From NCBI GenBank assembly GCA_021813745.1, contig JAKAJO010000032.1:1-64000 (forward strand): a DNA stretch of 64,000 bases. Reading direction: 5' to 3'. Numbering within the stretch: position 1 is the first letter of the stretch; each line of letters begins with the position of its first letter. This stretch comes from Acidobacteriota bacterium. GTDB lineage: Bacteria; Acidobacteriota; Terriglobia; Terriglobales; Acidobacteriaceae. This document shows positions 1 to 9,286 of the stretch, one piece after another. A program made the translations under genes and the position numbers. Under the pieces are notes generated by a model, which made no database searches, was not told the DNA's origin, and saw only the letters and a program-made list of their open reading frames with translations.

Positions 1-764
1 CTGAGCGTTAGAAGGTCCGGATCATCGGAGGCCACATCAATGAAGTAGACGCTTCCTGCTTTGGCGACTTTGGCATTCTGCAGCATCACCCGCTGTTCAT
101 CATTAGTTGCTAGCCGTGTTCCCTCCGGCTTGGACTGAGGAACAATGCAGCTACTTCCGTTCGCGAGCGCAGTAAGAATCTGTGTGCGTGCGTCGCCTGG
201 AGGTACCGTTTGCAATATGTTTCTGCGAATTCTCCCCAAACGTTCGAGCCACTTCCCAAGTGACAGCGGCAATACGGAATCGATGTCCTCTTTTAGCTTT
301 TGCGCAAATGCTGGACTTTGCCCTGAAGTCGATATCGCAACCTGCAAACTGCCACGTCGAACGATTGCGGGAAAATAGAAATCGCACTGCGGAGGCGAAT
401 CCACGGCGTTAATCAGAATCTTTCGTTCCTTTGCGTCGCAAAAGATTGTCTGATTGACTTCTGGGTCGTTCGTCGCAGCGATAACGAGGAACACGCCCGC
501 CAGATCTTCTTGGCTGTACCGCCGAATAGAAAGTTGAAGCAATTCCTGCCGCGCCAGTTCTCGAACTGGGTCGATCGCGTGCTCCGCGACGACCTGTATC
601 CGAGCGCCACACCCGAGCAACGCTTCAATTTTCTTGAGGGCCGCGTGTCCCGCTCCGACGACCAGGCATGATTTCCCTGCAATCTTTACAAAGATGGGAA
701 GGAGTGATTGTTCTCGTGAATTTGCAATTGCCTCCTCGTTCTCGACGATGTCAGCATTTCCCAT
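1..764 (-). CDS. Siroheme synthase-like protein (CysG N-terminal type), truncated by the window edge
   Basis: Reading from an ATG at 764 (SD AAGGAG at 773-778) gives an open frame that leaves the window. The first ~150 residues match precorrin-2 dehydrogenase/sirohydrochlorin ferrochelatase: a Rossmann loop (CLVVGAGHAALKK), the stretch DSPPQCDFYFPAIVRRGSLQ and the conserved ISTSGQSPAFAQKL. A linker follows, then VYFIDVASDDPDLLTLS, which aligns with the start of the uroporphyrinogen-III methyltransferase domain (usually VYLVGAGPGDPELLTL) but has lost the SAM-loop glycines. The enzyme would oxidise precorrin-2 and insert iron to make siroheme, the DsrAB cofactor; an intact SUMT is coded in the dsr operon at 28757-29581. 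The dehydrogenase part is certain in type; the fate of the second domain cannot be seen. Confidence 0.82.
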   Translation of the reverse strand, partial: MGNADIVENEEAIANSREQSLLPIFVKIAGKSCLVVGAGHAALKKIEALLGCGARIQVVAEHAIDPVRELARQELLQLSIRRYSQEDLAGVFLVIAATNDPEVNQTIFCDAKERKILINAVDSPPQCDFYFPAIVRRGSLQVAISTSGQSPAFAQKLKEDIDSVLPLSLGKWLERLGRIRRNILQTVPPGDARTQILTALANGSSCIVPQSKPEGTRLATNDEQRVMLQNAKVAKAGSVYFIDVASDDPDLLTL

Positions 765-863
765 ACCCGCACTCCTTCGGGACTTCCACATCAGGCCGTC
801 CTCTTCCGCCTAAACAGCACTCTGTCCCGGCTAATATATATCCTCAACCACAATCGCTCCCAC

Positions 864-1853
864 CTACAACATCTGTTCGGCGACTTTGCCGATCAGCTCA
901 ACGTTGCTGTCTGTCCGCTCCCCATGGGGCCGAGGGAGAACAAAGAGATTCGGCCCCGTTAGCCTGCGGGCCTCGGACAGAAGGAATGAGCGAAACACAG
1001 CAGCCTCACATGCTGGGGATTCCGCTGCACGGCTTGCGATGAACATCGAGTTTGACATGTGCAGTCCACGCACCTTCACCAGTTTGACTCCACCCAGAGC
1101 TTTACGGTTCTTGACCGCCTGTCGGGAAATGATCGTGATGCCGAGCCCGGCCTCCACAGCATTCAGCAGCCCCTCTGTAGAATCAAATTCCATAACCACC
1201 GCGAGATCCTGCTTCGTGAACCCCGCACGCGCCAGCGCAGCCTCAACAGCCCTTCGCGAGCCGGAGCCCATCTCGCGCATCAGAAATGGTTCTCCCTTCA
1301 GGCGGCAAACGTCGATTTCATGTCCTGCCCACTGGTGATTTGGTGGCACTGCCAGCACCATTCGATCATGGAGGAATGTCTCGATGTGTAATTCCTCGCG
1401 ATCTGATGGCTGCTCGACAAGCGCGAGTTGTATCCGCCGTCTCTTAAGTGCAGCGAGGACAGAATCCGTGTTCCCACTGTTGACGGTAATAGAAATCTGA
1501 GGGTTTTCCGCAGCGAAATTCGCAATGAAATACGGAAGCAGATACTGAACGATCGTCGTCGATGCGCCTAATGCCAGGCGACGCTCCCTTGCTCCACCAG
1601 CTCCCGCTACAGCCCCTTGAGCAGCATTACAGATCGATTCAATCTTCTCGGCAAAGGGTAATAGCGCCTGGCCGGCAGCCGTAAGAGCAATACTATTTCC
1701 CTTTCGGACAAAAAGCGCGGATCCTAGCTCCTCTTCGAGGGTTTTGACGTGTTGGGTAACGGACTGTCGAGAGAGGCAGAGGGCCTGGCTGGCACGGCTA
1801 AGGTTCAGATTCGACGCCAATACACGGAATACTTTGATCTTGAAATTGTCCAT
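864..1853 (-). CDS. LysR-type transcriptional regulator 1 (CysB/CbbR/YeiE-like)
   Basis: This 329-residue protein has an N-terminal LysR HTH (residues ~1-60: KIKVFRVLASNLNLSRASQAL, then QSVTQHVKTLEEELG) and a periplasmic-binding-fold sensor domain with the family motifs MREMGSGSRRAVE and STEGLLNAVEAGLG. Its start at 1853 follows GAGAAG. It is clearly paralogous to LysR 2 at 39217-40149: the same N-terminus, the same GSGSRR and STEGLLNAVEAGLG blocks and similar length, plus a C-terminal extension of ~25 residues here. It lies between a siroheme-synthesis gene and a sulfur-regulon operator. I infer that it binds one subclass of the T-N11-A operators found throughout the window. The effector is unknown; the CysB/YeiE relationship makes a sulfur oxyanion plausible. 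Confidence 0.9.
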   Translation of the reverse strand: MDNFKIKVFRVLASNLNLSRASQALCLSRQSVTQHVKTLEEELGSALFVRKGNSIALTAAGQALLPFAEKIESICNAAQGAVAGAGGARERRLALGASTTIVQYLLPYFIANFAAENPQISITVNSGNTDSVLAALKRRRIQLALVEQPSDREELHIETFLHDRMVLAVPPNHQWAGHEIDVCRLKGEPFLMREMGSGSRRAVEAALARAGFTKQDLAVVMEFDSTEGLLNAVEAGLGITIISRQAVKNRKALGGVKLVKVRGLHMSNSMFIASRAAESPACEAAVFRSFLLSEARRLTGPNLFVLPRPHGERTDSNVELIGKVAEQML

Positions 1854-1941
1854 ACTTCTCTTCTCTCACTCTCCACGACCTGTCCTTGACCAAGCAAACA
1901 TCACGTTGTGGAGCGACCTGGACCGTCAATTCGTCCGCGCA

Positions 1942-2121
1942 CTAATAGACCACCGTATTTCGCCACCCGGCCACAGCTTGGCGAATGAGGGCTAAGCAGT
2001 ATTGGGCTGCCACGTAGGAGACTCCATACATTGAGATGAGCACAAGCGCATCTGAAAGAGTTCGTCCAACTTCATCCACTACGCCACATAGAAGGCCAAT
2101 AATCCAATGTGGTGAAGTCAT
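1942..2121 (-). CDS. Small membrane protein (59 aa), operator-linked
   Basis: An ATG at 2121 is preceded by GGAGG five bases upstream, a better start than the longer reading from 2187. The 59-residue product starts MTSPHWIIGLLCGVVDEVG and has a hydrophobic stretch around residues 6-40 (ALVLISMYGVSYVAA), so it is probably membrane-bound. It follows operator site 2250-2280, which faces it, and ends 88 bases before LysR 1 on the same strand, so the two may be cotranscribed. No family recognised. A second tiny membrane ORF with the same arrangement lies at 51013-51186. Confidence 0.5.
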   Translation of the reverse strand: MTSPHWIIGLLCGVVDEVGRTLSDALVLISMYGVSYVAAQYCLALIRQAVAGWRNTVVY

Positions 2122-2249
2122 CTCGGCCTCCATTGAGCTGTTCGAGCACCCACCAGTACGTGACACGATCGCGGCGTGATATGGCATTCCCAGTCTCGTA
2201 CCCTGGCGGCTGGTTCAGTAGTTACACATTAGTCTTCGCCGTACCGAAT

Positions 2250-2280
2250 GACCATTTCAAAATACTTATGCGTTATAAGC
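2250..2280 (-). promoter_or_regulatory. LysR-type operator/promoter, site b
   Basis: The palindrome CTTATGCGTTATAAG (2265-2279) is perfect in its outer arms. On the minus strand it is followed by TATTTTGAAATGGTC, a diverged form of the TTTCTGCTTGGAC half seen at the other sites, and then, 20 bases on, by ATGTGT. It faces the small ORF at 1942-2121 and LysR 1, suggesting autoregulation. Confidence 0.55.
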
Positions 2281-2689
2281 GGAGATGATGTGGCTCGGGA
2301 ACATTCAGCCAATGGCGCACGACACTTTATGACGAACTGGCCCTCTACAACCGCCAGGACCTCCGCAAGTACAGCAATAGCTAAGAAGACTGCTAAGCGA
2401 TCATGCTTCCTATGTGCTCTCACAAACCGCAGTATCGATCCACCTCCCCGTCTGCCATGACGCCTTCATCTGCCTGAACCGTGTCGCGCAAGGTCATCGT
2501 GCGGTATACAACGCGATGTGCAGTATCTCGACTCTTCCTCTCGATGCCGCCCACCGTGGGCACACGTGGTTATCAGACCGTACACCGCAACCATTGCAAT
2601 CGTTGGGACACTGCACGTCTCGGCGGCTATTGTATTGCGCACGTCATCAGCAGTGAACTTCCTCTAGTACGGTCATCAAGAGAGCCCCA
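2281..2689. other. Intergenic stretch without a recognisable gene
   Basis: Short open frames occur on both strands, but none has a convincing ribosome binding site or a recognisable product. It separates two facing-away operator sites (b and c), so it may simply be spacer or decayed sequence. Confidence 0.5.
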
Positions 2690-2719
2690 GTTATATCGAA
2701 TTAGTATTTCTGCTTGGAC
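2690..2719 (+). promoter_or_regulatory. LysR-type operator/promoter, site c (RND operon)
   Basis: GTTATATCGAATTAG (2690-2704, an imperfect TTA-N7/8-TAG palindrome) is followed directly by TATTTCTGCTTGGAC. A TATAAG lies ~22 bases further at 2742. The downstream half is identical to that at site 41074-41103. It lies 135 bases before the RND permease start. Confidence 0.7.
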
Positions 2720-2854
2720 GGTTAGGCAACACCAATAGGAGTATAAGAACAAGCTTTAGACACTGACTCGAAGAATGAGAGATGGCAAGTATACGCACTA
2801 GATCGCTTCTTCTTGCGATCGCTCTCTGGACACAGACAAGGAAATAGGTTCGCA

Positions 2855-5800
2855 ATGTGGATTGTTAAGCTCGCCCTAAACAGACCGTACACCTTCATCA
2901 TTATGGCTTTGCTGATTCTGCTTTTGAGTCCGGTGATGATCGAGCGTACGCCTGTCGACATGTTTCCCAACATTAATGTCCCGGTGATGTCGCTCGGATG
3001 GCAATACACCGGTCTCAACGCCGAAGAACTTGAGGGGCGCATCACGACGCCATTCGAGAAGTGGGTCACGACATTCGTTGATGATGTAGATCACGTCGAG
3101 TCAAATACGTACAACGGCATTGCGATTGTGCGTGTTTACATGCGCCCTGGCGCAGATCTAGGCCTAGCGAACGCTCAGATCTCCTCGGCCTCCAACTGGG
3201 TATTGCGCATGTTGCCCCCGGGCGTTCAGCCGCCGGAGATCATCACCTACAGTGCATCGAGCGTGCCTATTGTGCAAATTGGAGTATCGGGCGAAAACCT
3301 TTCCGAGCAGGCATTGAACGATTTCGCGACCAATACCATTCGTCCCCAACTTGTCACGGTTCCCGGCACCCTGATCCCGCTGCCCTTTGGTGGCAAGGTA
3401 CGGCAGGTCACTGTCAATCTCGACCAGGCTGCGATGCAATCCAGGCATGTAGCGCCGATTGACTTGCTCAATACCTTGTCGCAGCAGAACGTCGTTACGC
3501 CGACAGGCACTATGAAGATCGGCTCCAAAGAATACGACGTGCTCTCGAATGCAGCGCCGCGTACCATTCCAGAGTTGAACAATCTGCCAATCAAACAGAA
3601 TGGCAGCACGACCGTCTTCGTGCACGATGTGGCGACCGTCAGCGATGGCTTTCAGTTTCAAACCAATATGGTTCGTCACAATGGAAGCCGCAGCGTGTTG
3701 TTCACGATCTATAAGAATGGCAAGGCGTCAACTCTGGATGTCGTCAGCGGAGTTCGAGGTCTACTACCGCGCATTGCGAGTCTATTACCGCCTCAGTTGA
3801 AAATGACGCCGATTGCCGATCAGTCGGTATTTGTCCGGGCAGCTGTGAACGGAGTCGTACGTGAGGCGATTATTGCCGCAGTCCTCACTGGGCTGATGAT
3901 TCTCCTTTTCCTGGGGAACTGGCGCAGTACGGTAATCATCGCGATATCGATTCCACTCTCGATTTTGACCTCTGTCATCTGTCTGAGCTTTGCCGGGGAA
4001 ACGATCAACACCATGACATTAGGTGGTTTGGCTCTCGCGGTAGGCATCCTGGTGGATGACGCCACTGTAACTATCGAGAATATCGAGCGTTTCATCGAAC
4101 ATGGTTATCACCTTCGCAGGGCCATTCTGAAAGGCGCGGCGCAAATTGCTGTTCCGGCATTCGTTTCGACATTGTGCATTTGCATCGTATTCCTTCCTAT
4201 GTTCTTTCTCAAAGGGGTCCCACGATTTCTCTTCGTGCCACTTGCCGAATCTGTAATCTTCGCTATGCTGGCATCGTATGTGCTCTCACGCACTTTGGTT
4301 CCAACCCTGGCAATGTTTTTGCTTCGTTCCAAGTGGCATAAGGGGCAGGGAGCCAAAGGTGAACATGAATTCGACGGCTGTCATGAACTGGACGATGAGC
4401 AATACGAACGGGCGTTGGCAGAGCGGCGTGATTTGCACGCGCACCTCCGGCATTCCAGAATCTCAAATACGATCTTCTCTCGTTTCCATCACGGCTTCGA
4501 ACGTGGCTTCAGAAATCTGCGTAATGCATATCAAGGTTTGCTAACCACCTTCGTCCACCGTCGCAGAATCTTTATCCCTGTGTTCTTGCTCGGATGTTTG
4601 CTGGTAGCTGCACTGCTCCCATGGTTGGGCCAGGACTTCTTTCCCTCGGTCGACAGTGGCCAGTTCATCCTGCATATGAGGGCGCCCACAGGTACCCGCA
4701 TTGAGGAAACCGCTCGCTTGGCGGATGAAGTCGAAGCTTATATTCGGACGGTGGTGCCGCGCGGTGAGATGGGAGACATCCTGGACAACATCGGCATGCC
4801 TTATAGCGTCCACAGCACGCAATACATGAGAAACGGTACGTTGGGCGCGGCGGACGTGGACATCATGGTGAACCTCAAAGAAAAGCATGGTTCTACTGCA
4901 AATTACATGCAAACCCTTCGCGAAACTCTTCCCAAGAAGTTTCCGCAGGTAGCCATGTTCTACTTCTTGCCGGCCGATCTAACAACAAACATCCTGAACT
5001 TCGGGCTTCCTGCTCCGATCGATGTCCGTTTCGAGGCGGATGACATTGATAGCAGTACACGGCTGGCTCGTGAAATTGTTCCCGAACTCCGTAGGATTCC
5101 CGGTCTCGTCGATGTCCGTATTCAGCAACCCAACGACAATCCAACTCTCCAGGTGAATGTCGAGCGCACGAAGGCCTCCCAGGGCGGCTTTACCGAGCGC
5201 GATGTAACAACCAGCATTCTTGACAGTCTGAGTGGGAGTTTCCAGACAACACCGATGTTCTACCTGAACTGGAAGAACCACGTTGACTACAACATGGTCA
5301 TGCAGAACCCGCAATACAAGATGGATTCACTTGCCGATCTCGAGAACGTCACCGTAAGCCACACCGGACAGGTGGGCGGAGGCGGTGCGGCGAGTGGAGG
5401 CAATCAGGGCAGTGAAGCAGCCAGGCCTTCTGAGATTCTCAGTGATCTGTCCACGATTACGCGTGGAAACGAAAAGGCTATTCTCTCTCACTTCAACACC
5501 CGCCGTGTGATCGATGTATACGCCGCAGTTCAAGGGCGTGATTTGGGCTCTACTGCCGCCGATGTGAATCGCGTTGTGAAAGGAATGCAGGGCAAACTCC
5601 CGCGCGGAACATTCCTCACGGTCCGTGGGCAGGTTGAAACGATGCACGATTCGTACGAGGCACTGCTCGCAGGCCTGGTCTTTTCAATTGTGCTGATCTA
5701 CATGCTGATCGTAGTCAATTTCCAATCATGGCTTGATCCCTTCGTGATCATCACCGCACTGCCCGCGGCACTTGCCGGCATCATATTGTTCCTCTTCTTC

Positions 5801-6193
5801 ACTCACACGCATCTCAGTGTTCCCGCTCTTATGGGAGCAATCATGTGCATGGGTGTCGCGACAGCGAACAGTATCCTTGTGGTTTCGTTTGCAAAGAATC
5901 GCCTTCAGGAACATGGGGACGCCATTCGCGCGGCGATCGATGCAGGCGTAACACGCTTTCGCCCGGTTGTCATGACAGCACTGGCAATGATCATTGGCAT
6001 GGTCCCCATGTCACTCGGACTGGGTGAGGGTGGCGAACAGAACGCCCCGCTGGGCCGCGCTGTCATTGGCGGTCTATTGCTGGCGACTGTGGCCACGCTG
6101 ATCTTTGTGCCTGCCGTGTTCGCAATGGTGCATGGTCGCAGAAAGACCGAGACAGAATCAAGCTCCGAACAATTCGACACACAACTCGCTTGA
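2855..6193 (+). CDS. RND efflux permease (AcrB/HAE1 family)
   Basis: Starting at ATG 2855 (MWIVKLALNRP; the frame is open upstream to 2813) gives 1,112 residues, the inner-membrane proton antiporter of a tripartite pump. The RND pattern is visible: an N-terminal helix, DMFPNINVPV, paired acidic residues in TM4 (VGILVDDATVTIEN), the mid-protein TM repeat and the C-terminal block GEGGEQNAPLGRAVIGG. It is ~80 residues longer than typical because of a charged cytoplasmic insertion after TM6 (GEHEFDGCHELDDEQ region) and a glycine/serine-rich insertion near residue 850. Adaptor and outer-membrane genes follow in the same operon. The operator at 2690-2719 places it in the sulfur-linked regulon; the substrate is unknown. 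Confidence 0.93.
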   Translation: MWIVKLALNRPYTFIIMALLILLLSPVMIERTPVDMFPNINVPVMSLGWQYTGLNAEELEGRITTPFEKWVTTFVDDVDHVESNTYNGIAIVRVYMRPGADLGLANAQISSASNWVLRMLPPGVQPPEIITYSASSVPIVQIGVSGENLSEQALNDFATNTIRPQLVTVPGTLIPLPFGGKVRQVTVNLDQAAMQSRHVAPIDLLNTLSQQNVVTPTGTMKIGSKEYDVLSNAAPRTIPELNNLPIKQNGSTTVFVHDVATVSDGFQFQTNMVRHNGSRSVLFTIYKNGKASTLDVVSGVRGLLPRIASLLPPQLKMTPIADQSVFVRAAVNGVVREAIIAAVLTGLMILLFLGNWRSTVIIAISIPLSILTSVICLSFAGETINTMTLGGLALAVGILVDDATVTIENIERFIEHGYHLRRAILKGAAQIAVPAFVSTLCICIVFLPMFFLKGVPRFLFVPLAESVIFAMLASYVLSRTLVPTLAMFLLRSKWHKGQGAKGEHEFDGCHELDDEQYERALAERRDLHAHLRHSRISNTIFSRFHHGFERGFRNLRNAYQGLLTTFVHRRRIFIPVFLLGCLLVAALLPWLGQDFFPSVDSGQFILHMRAPTGTRIEETARLADEVEAYIRTVVPRGEMGDILDNIGMPYSVHSTQYMRNGTLGAADVDIMVNLKEKHGSTANYMQTLRETLPKKFPQVAMFYFLPADLTTNILNFGLPAPIDVRFEADDIDSSTRLAREIVPELRRIPGLVDVRIQQPNDNPTLQVNVERTKASQGGFTERDVTTSILDSLSGSFQTTPMFYLNWKNHVDYNMVMQNPQYKMDSLADLENVTVSHTGQVGGGGAASGGNQGSEAARPSEILSDLSTITRGNEKAILSHFNTRRVIDVYAAVQGRDLGSTAADVNRVVKGMQGKLPRGTFLTVRGQVETMHDSYEALLAGLVFSIVLIYMLIVVNFQSWLDPFVIITALPAALAGIILFLFFTHTHLSVPALMGAIMCMGVATANSILVVSFAKNRLQEHGDAIRAAIDAGVTRFRPVVMTALAMIIGMVPMSLGLGEGGEQNAPLGRAVIGGLLLATVATLIFVPAVFAMVHGRRKTETESSSEQFDTQLA

Positions 6194-6217
6194 ACTTCCA
6201 AGTAGGAGAAGACAGTC

Positions 6218-7462
6218 ATGAACAGTCATGAAATACAAGAGTCCCCGCAGGAGTCGGCATCTGCCGCTGCAACAGCCGCAATTGGCCAGGTAAAAGAACA
6301 GACTCCGGCACTGAAGGGAGGCATAAGCAAGGTCACTCTTGGACTCGCGTCCGTGGTAGTGATTCTGCTGGCCATTGGGATCTATAGCGGCATTCACTTT
6401 CGCGTAGCCGCAGAGACATCGCTCGCCAAGGAGGCGGAGCAGACCTCAATTCCAGAAGTCCGCGTAACGCATCCGAAAGCTGGACAACAGGTGCAACAGA
6501 TCGAAATCCCAGGCAATGTGCAGCCCTTCAATGACACGCCTATCTATGCACGCACAAGCGGCTATGTGAAGCGGTGGTACGTCGATATTGGCGCACACGT
6601 TCATCAGGGCCAATTATTAGCTGAGATTGAAACGCCTGAACTCGATCAGCAACTCCTGCAGGCGCAAAGCGAACTGAAGAACGCTCAGGCCAACCTAAAT
6701 ATGGCAGTCATCACCAGCAAACGCTGGCAGAACCTGCTGGCGAAGCATGCCGTTTCGACACAGGAGACCGATCAGGCTCTTACTGACCTGACCGCGCGGC
6801 AGGCTGCCGTTGCAGCAAATGAAGCCAATGTGCGCAGACTGCAACAACTGGTATCGTTCGAGCGCGTCGTCGCCCCCTTTGACGGGGTCATCACCGCCCG
6901 CAATACGGATATCGGTGCACTGGTCGATGCGGGCGCCAATTCCACACCCAAGGAACTCTTCCATCTGTCAGCACTCCACACATTGCGGGTGTACATCGCC
7001 GTCCCGGAAGCATACGCGGGTGCTGTCAAGGACGGTGGTTCGGTCGCGATGACGGAAACCGATCGACCCGAGCAAAATATCGAGGGGATATTGGTCCGCA
7101 ATAGTAACGCCATCGATCCCCAGACACGAACTCTTAATGCAGAGGTCGATGTAAACAACTCGGATGGTGTCCTGCTTCCAGGCGCCTATGTCATTGTGCA
7201 CCTGCGGTTACCTGGGGATGCGCATTCTTTCACACTCCCAACAAATACCCTGCTCTTCCGCTCCGAGGGGCTTCGTGTTGCTATAGTCCGAAACAATCAT
7301 ATCGTGCTTACACCTGTTTCCATTGGACATGATTACGGCAACTCGGTCGAGGTAATATCCGGCGTGACGCAGCAAGATCCCATCGTGCTCGATCCCCCAG
7401 ACTCGCTTGCTGACGGGGCTCCTGTCACCATCGCCGCGGCAGGAAAGGACGGTGCAGCGTGA
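6218..7462 (+). CDS. RND periplasmic adaptor protein (HlyD/MFP family)
   Basis: This 414-residue membrane fusion protein has a cytoplasmic N-terminus, one TM helix (residues ~38-60, TLGLASVVVILLAIGIYSG), a lipoyl half-motif (TSGYVKRWYVDIGAHVHQGQ), a coiled-coil hairpin (~residues 140-215) and a closing lipoyl/β-barrel part (FDGVITARNTDIGALVDAG). It bridges the permease (24 bases upstream) and the outer-membrane channel, whose GTG start overlaps its stop codon as GTGA. The order permease-adaptor-channel is less common than adaptor-first. Confidence 0.92.
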   Translation: MNSHEIQESPQESASAAATAAIGQVKEQTPALKGGISKVTLGLASVVVILLAIGIYSGIHFRVAAETSLAKEAEQTSIPEVRVTHPKAGQQVQQIEIPGNVQPFNDTPIYARTSGYVKRWYVDIGAHVHQGQLLAEIETPELDQQLLQAQSELKNAQANLNMAVITSKRWQNLLAKHAVSTQETDQALTDLTARQAAVAANEANVRRLQQLVSFERVVAPFDGVITARNTDIGALVDAGANSTPKELFHLSALHTLRVYIAVPEAYAGAVKDGGSVAMTETDRPEQNIEGILVRNSNAIDPQTRTLNAEVDVNNSDGVLLPGAYVIVHLRLPGDAHSFTLPTNTLLFRSEGLRVAIVRNNHIVLTPVSIGHDYGNSVEVISGVTQQDPIVLDPPDSLADGAPVTIAAAGKDGAA

Positions 7463-8919
7463 CTTGGAGAGACATCGCCCCGCTATTGCTGTTCTCATGC
7501 ATTGGCTGCAAGGTCGGCCCGACGTATGTACGGCCGCAAGCCACTGCGCCCTCGGTTTACCAGGAGGCGCCAACGGAACCTCGTGAGGCCGGAGTCTGGA
7601 AAGCCGCTGCCCCTGCCGAAGCCGAGGTCGGCGGCGACTGGTGGCAGGTCTTTAGTGATACTGACCTGAATGACCTTGAAGTACGGGTGGCACAGGCCAA
7701 TCAAACCCTGAAAGCCGCGGAGGCGAACTTTCGTGCCGCTCGTGCGGCGATCGGCGTCCAGCGTTCTCAACTGGCTCCAACCATCGGCGTCGGCGCGTCT
7801 GCGGGCACAGTTCGCGACTCATACAACCAGCCATATCTGAGCAAGACCCAGGTGAACGACGGTGATGGGGATATGTCGCTCCCCATCGATTTGAACTATG
7901 AAGTCGATCTCTGGGGACGGATCCGTCGCGGTGTTACAGCTGCCCGCGAACGTGCGCAGGCCGACTCTGCCGATCTTGCTGTAGCCCGCCTCAGCCTTCA
8001 GGCCGAACTCGCGCTCGACTACTTTAATCTGCGCTCGGTAGACGCCCAGATGCAATTACTGGACGACACGGTCAAAGCGTACCAACAAGCTCTTCAACTT
8101 ACCCAGGACCGCTACAACGAAGGCGTGACGAATCTCAACGATGTCTCACAGGCAGAGACTCAATTGCAAGCTACCCAAGTGATTCGCACCGATCTTGAAA
8201 ATGATCGTGCCAGGAATCAACACGCCATCGCGATTCTCATTGGCATGCCGCCGGCGGACTTCCATCTTCCCGCACGAACTGTCAAGGATCCGACAACTTC
8301 TACGCGAACCCTGCCTCGCATTCCCGCGGGGATACCTTCTCAATTGCTCGAACGACGCCCTGACATTGCTTCAATGGAGCGTCGCATGGCTGCAGCCAAT
8401 GAACAGATTGGCATTGCTCAGGCGGCTTACTATCCGACGATGAACATTTCCGCTGTTGCAGGCTTGATGGGTACATCGGCACTGAATTGGTTTACGTGGC
8501 CTAGCCGTTTCTGGGCCGTCGGTACCTCACTTTCGGAGACTGTCTTTGATGCCGGCAGACGCCGCGCTGGGGTCGCCGTTGCGCAAGCTGACTATGACGC
8601 TACCGTCGCAACCTACCGCCAGACGGTGCTCACAAGCTTTCAGCAGGTTGAAGATAATCTGGCGGCTATACGAATTCTTGAAAGAGAGGCAGAACAACAG
8701 CATACAGCGACTCATTCGGCTGAACAGACACTCGATCTTTCGGAGGCGCGCTACGAAGGGGGCGTCGATGCGTATCTGCAGGTCATCACATCCCAAACCG
8801 CAGCCCTTCAGAATGAAAGAAATGACATCAACATACAGCTTCGACGGGAACAGGCCACTGTCCTGCTCATCAAAGCTCTGGGTGGAGGCTGGTCAACGAA
8901 CAACCTGCCATCTCTTTAA
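7459..8919 (+). CDS. Outer membrane efflux channel, NodT/OprM (TolC-like) family
   Basis: GTG start overlapping the adaptor stop; 486 residues. The N-terminus (LLLFSCIGCKVGPTYVRP) is the usual NodT-type lipoprotein signal with GCKVGPxYxxP. Two OEP repeats follow (GGDWWQVFSDTDLNDL near residue 60; SQLLERRPDIASMERRMAAANEQIG near residue 295), ending in the coiled-coil hairpin and LLIKALGGGW. It forms the outer-membrane exit duct of the pump. The last 68 codons recur as an isolated fragment at 20981-21184 with nearly the same protein sequence, showing a past duplication. A hairpin follows the stop. Confidence 0.93.
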   Translation: MTWRDIAPLLLFSCIGCKVGPTYVRPQATAPSVYQEAPTEPREAGVWKAAAPAEAEVGGDWWQVFSDTDLNDLEVRVAQANQTLKAAEANFRAARAAIGVQRSQLAPTIGVGASAGTVRDSYNQPYLSKTQVNDGDGDMSLPIDLNYEVDLWGRIRRGVTAARERAQADSADLAVARLSLQAELALDYFNLRSVDAQMQLLDDTVKAYQQALQLTQDRYNEGVTNLNDVSQAETQLQATQVIRTDLENDRARNQHAIAILIGMPPADFHLPARTVKDPTTSTRTLPRIPAGIPSQLLERRPDIASMERRMAAANEQIGIAQAAYYPTMNISAVAGLMGTSALNWFTWPSRFWAVGTSLSETVFDAGRRRAGVAVAQADYDATVATYRQTVLTSFQQVEDNLAAIRILEREAEQQHTATHSAEQTLDLSEARYEGGVDAYLQVITSQTAALQNERNDINIQLRREQATVLLIKALGGGWSTNNLPSL

Positions 8920-8932
8920 TTGATGTGGAACA

Positions 8933-8965
8933 TCCAGCCCTAACCATTCTCATCGCGGGCCGGAC
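8933..8965 (+). terminator. Hairpin terminator after the efflux operon
   Basis: TCCAGCCC (8933-8940) pairs with GGGCCGGA (8957-8964) with one G-T type mismatch, 14 bases after the channel stop. The same hairpin, better preserved, follows the duplicated channel fragment at 21197-21232. Confidence 0.6.
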
Positions 8966-9286
8966 TTCCCAAGTGTAAAGACATTCAAATCAATAAAAAT
9001 TGGGGGGGGCGACACGATCACCGTCACAACGAATAGGAATTCGACGACTTTCGGTCATGGGGCAGGAGTCTATAGGCATGAGTCTTTCCCCGCAAAACGC
9101 GGGATGAATTCGCTTGATCTGGCGTGGATCGTGATGTGACCGCACCAGGGTCGCAGTCGTCGACGTTCCACGTCTCTGAAGCATCGTACGGCGCCCTGTG
9201 AACTCAAAATGTCAGAACAGAGGAGACCTTGACCGGTGGTGCGCATCGACCTCGCGCCGACGCTCAGCTTGCCTGGAACTCATTAG
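8966..9286. other. Intergenic region, no gene seen
   Basis: Contains a run of eight G (9001-9009 region) and a short minus-strand open frame (8990-9184) with no ribosome binding site or recognisable product. Convergent genes lie on both sides. Confidence 0.5.
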
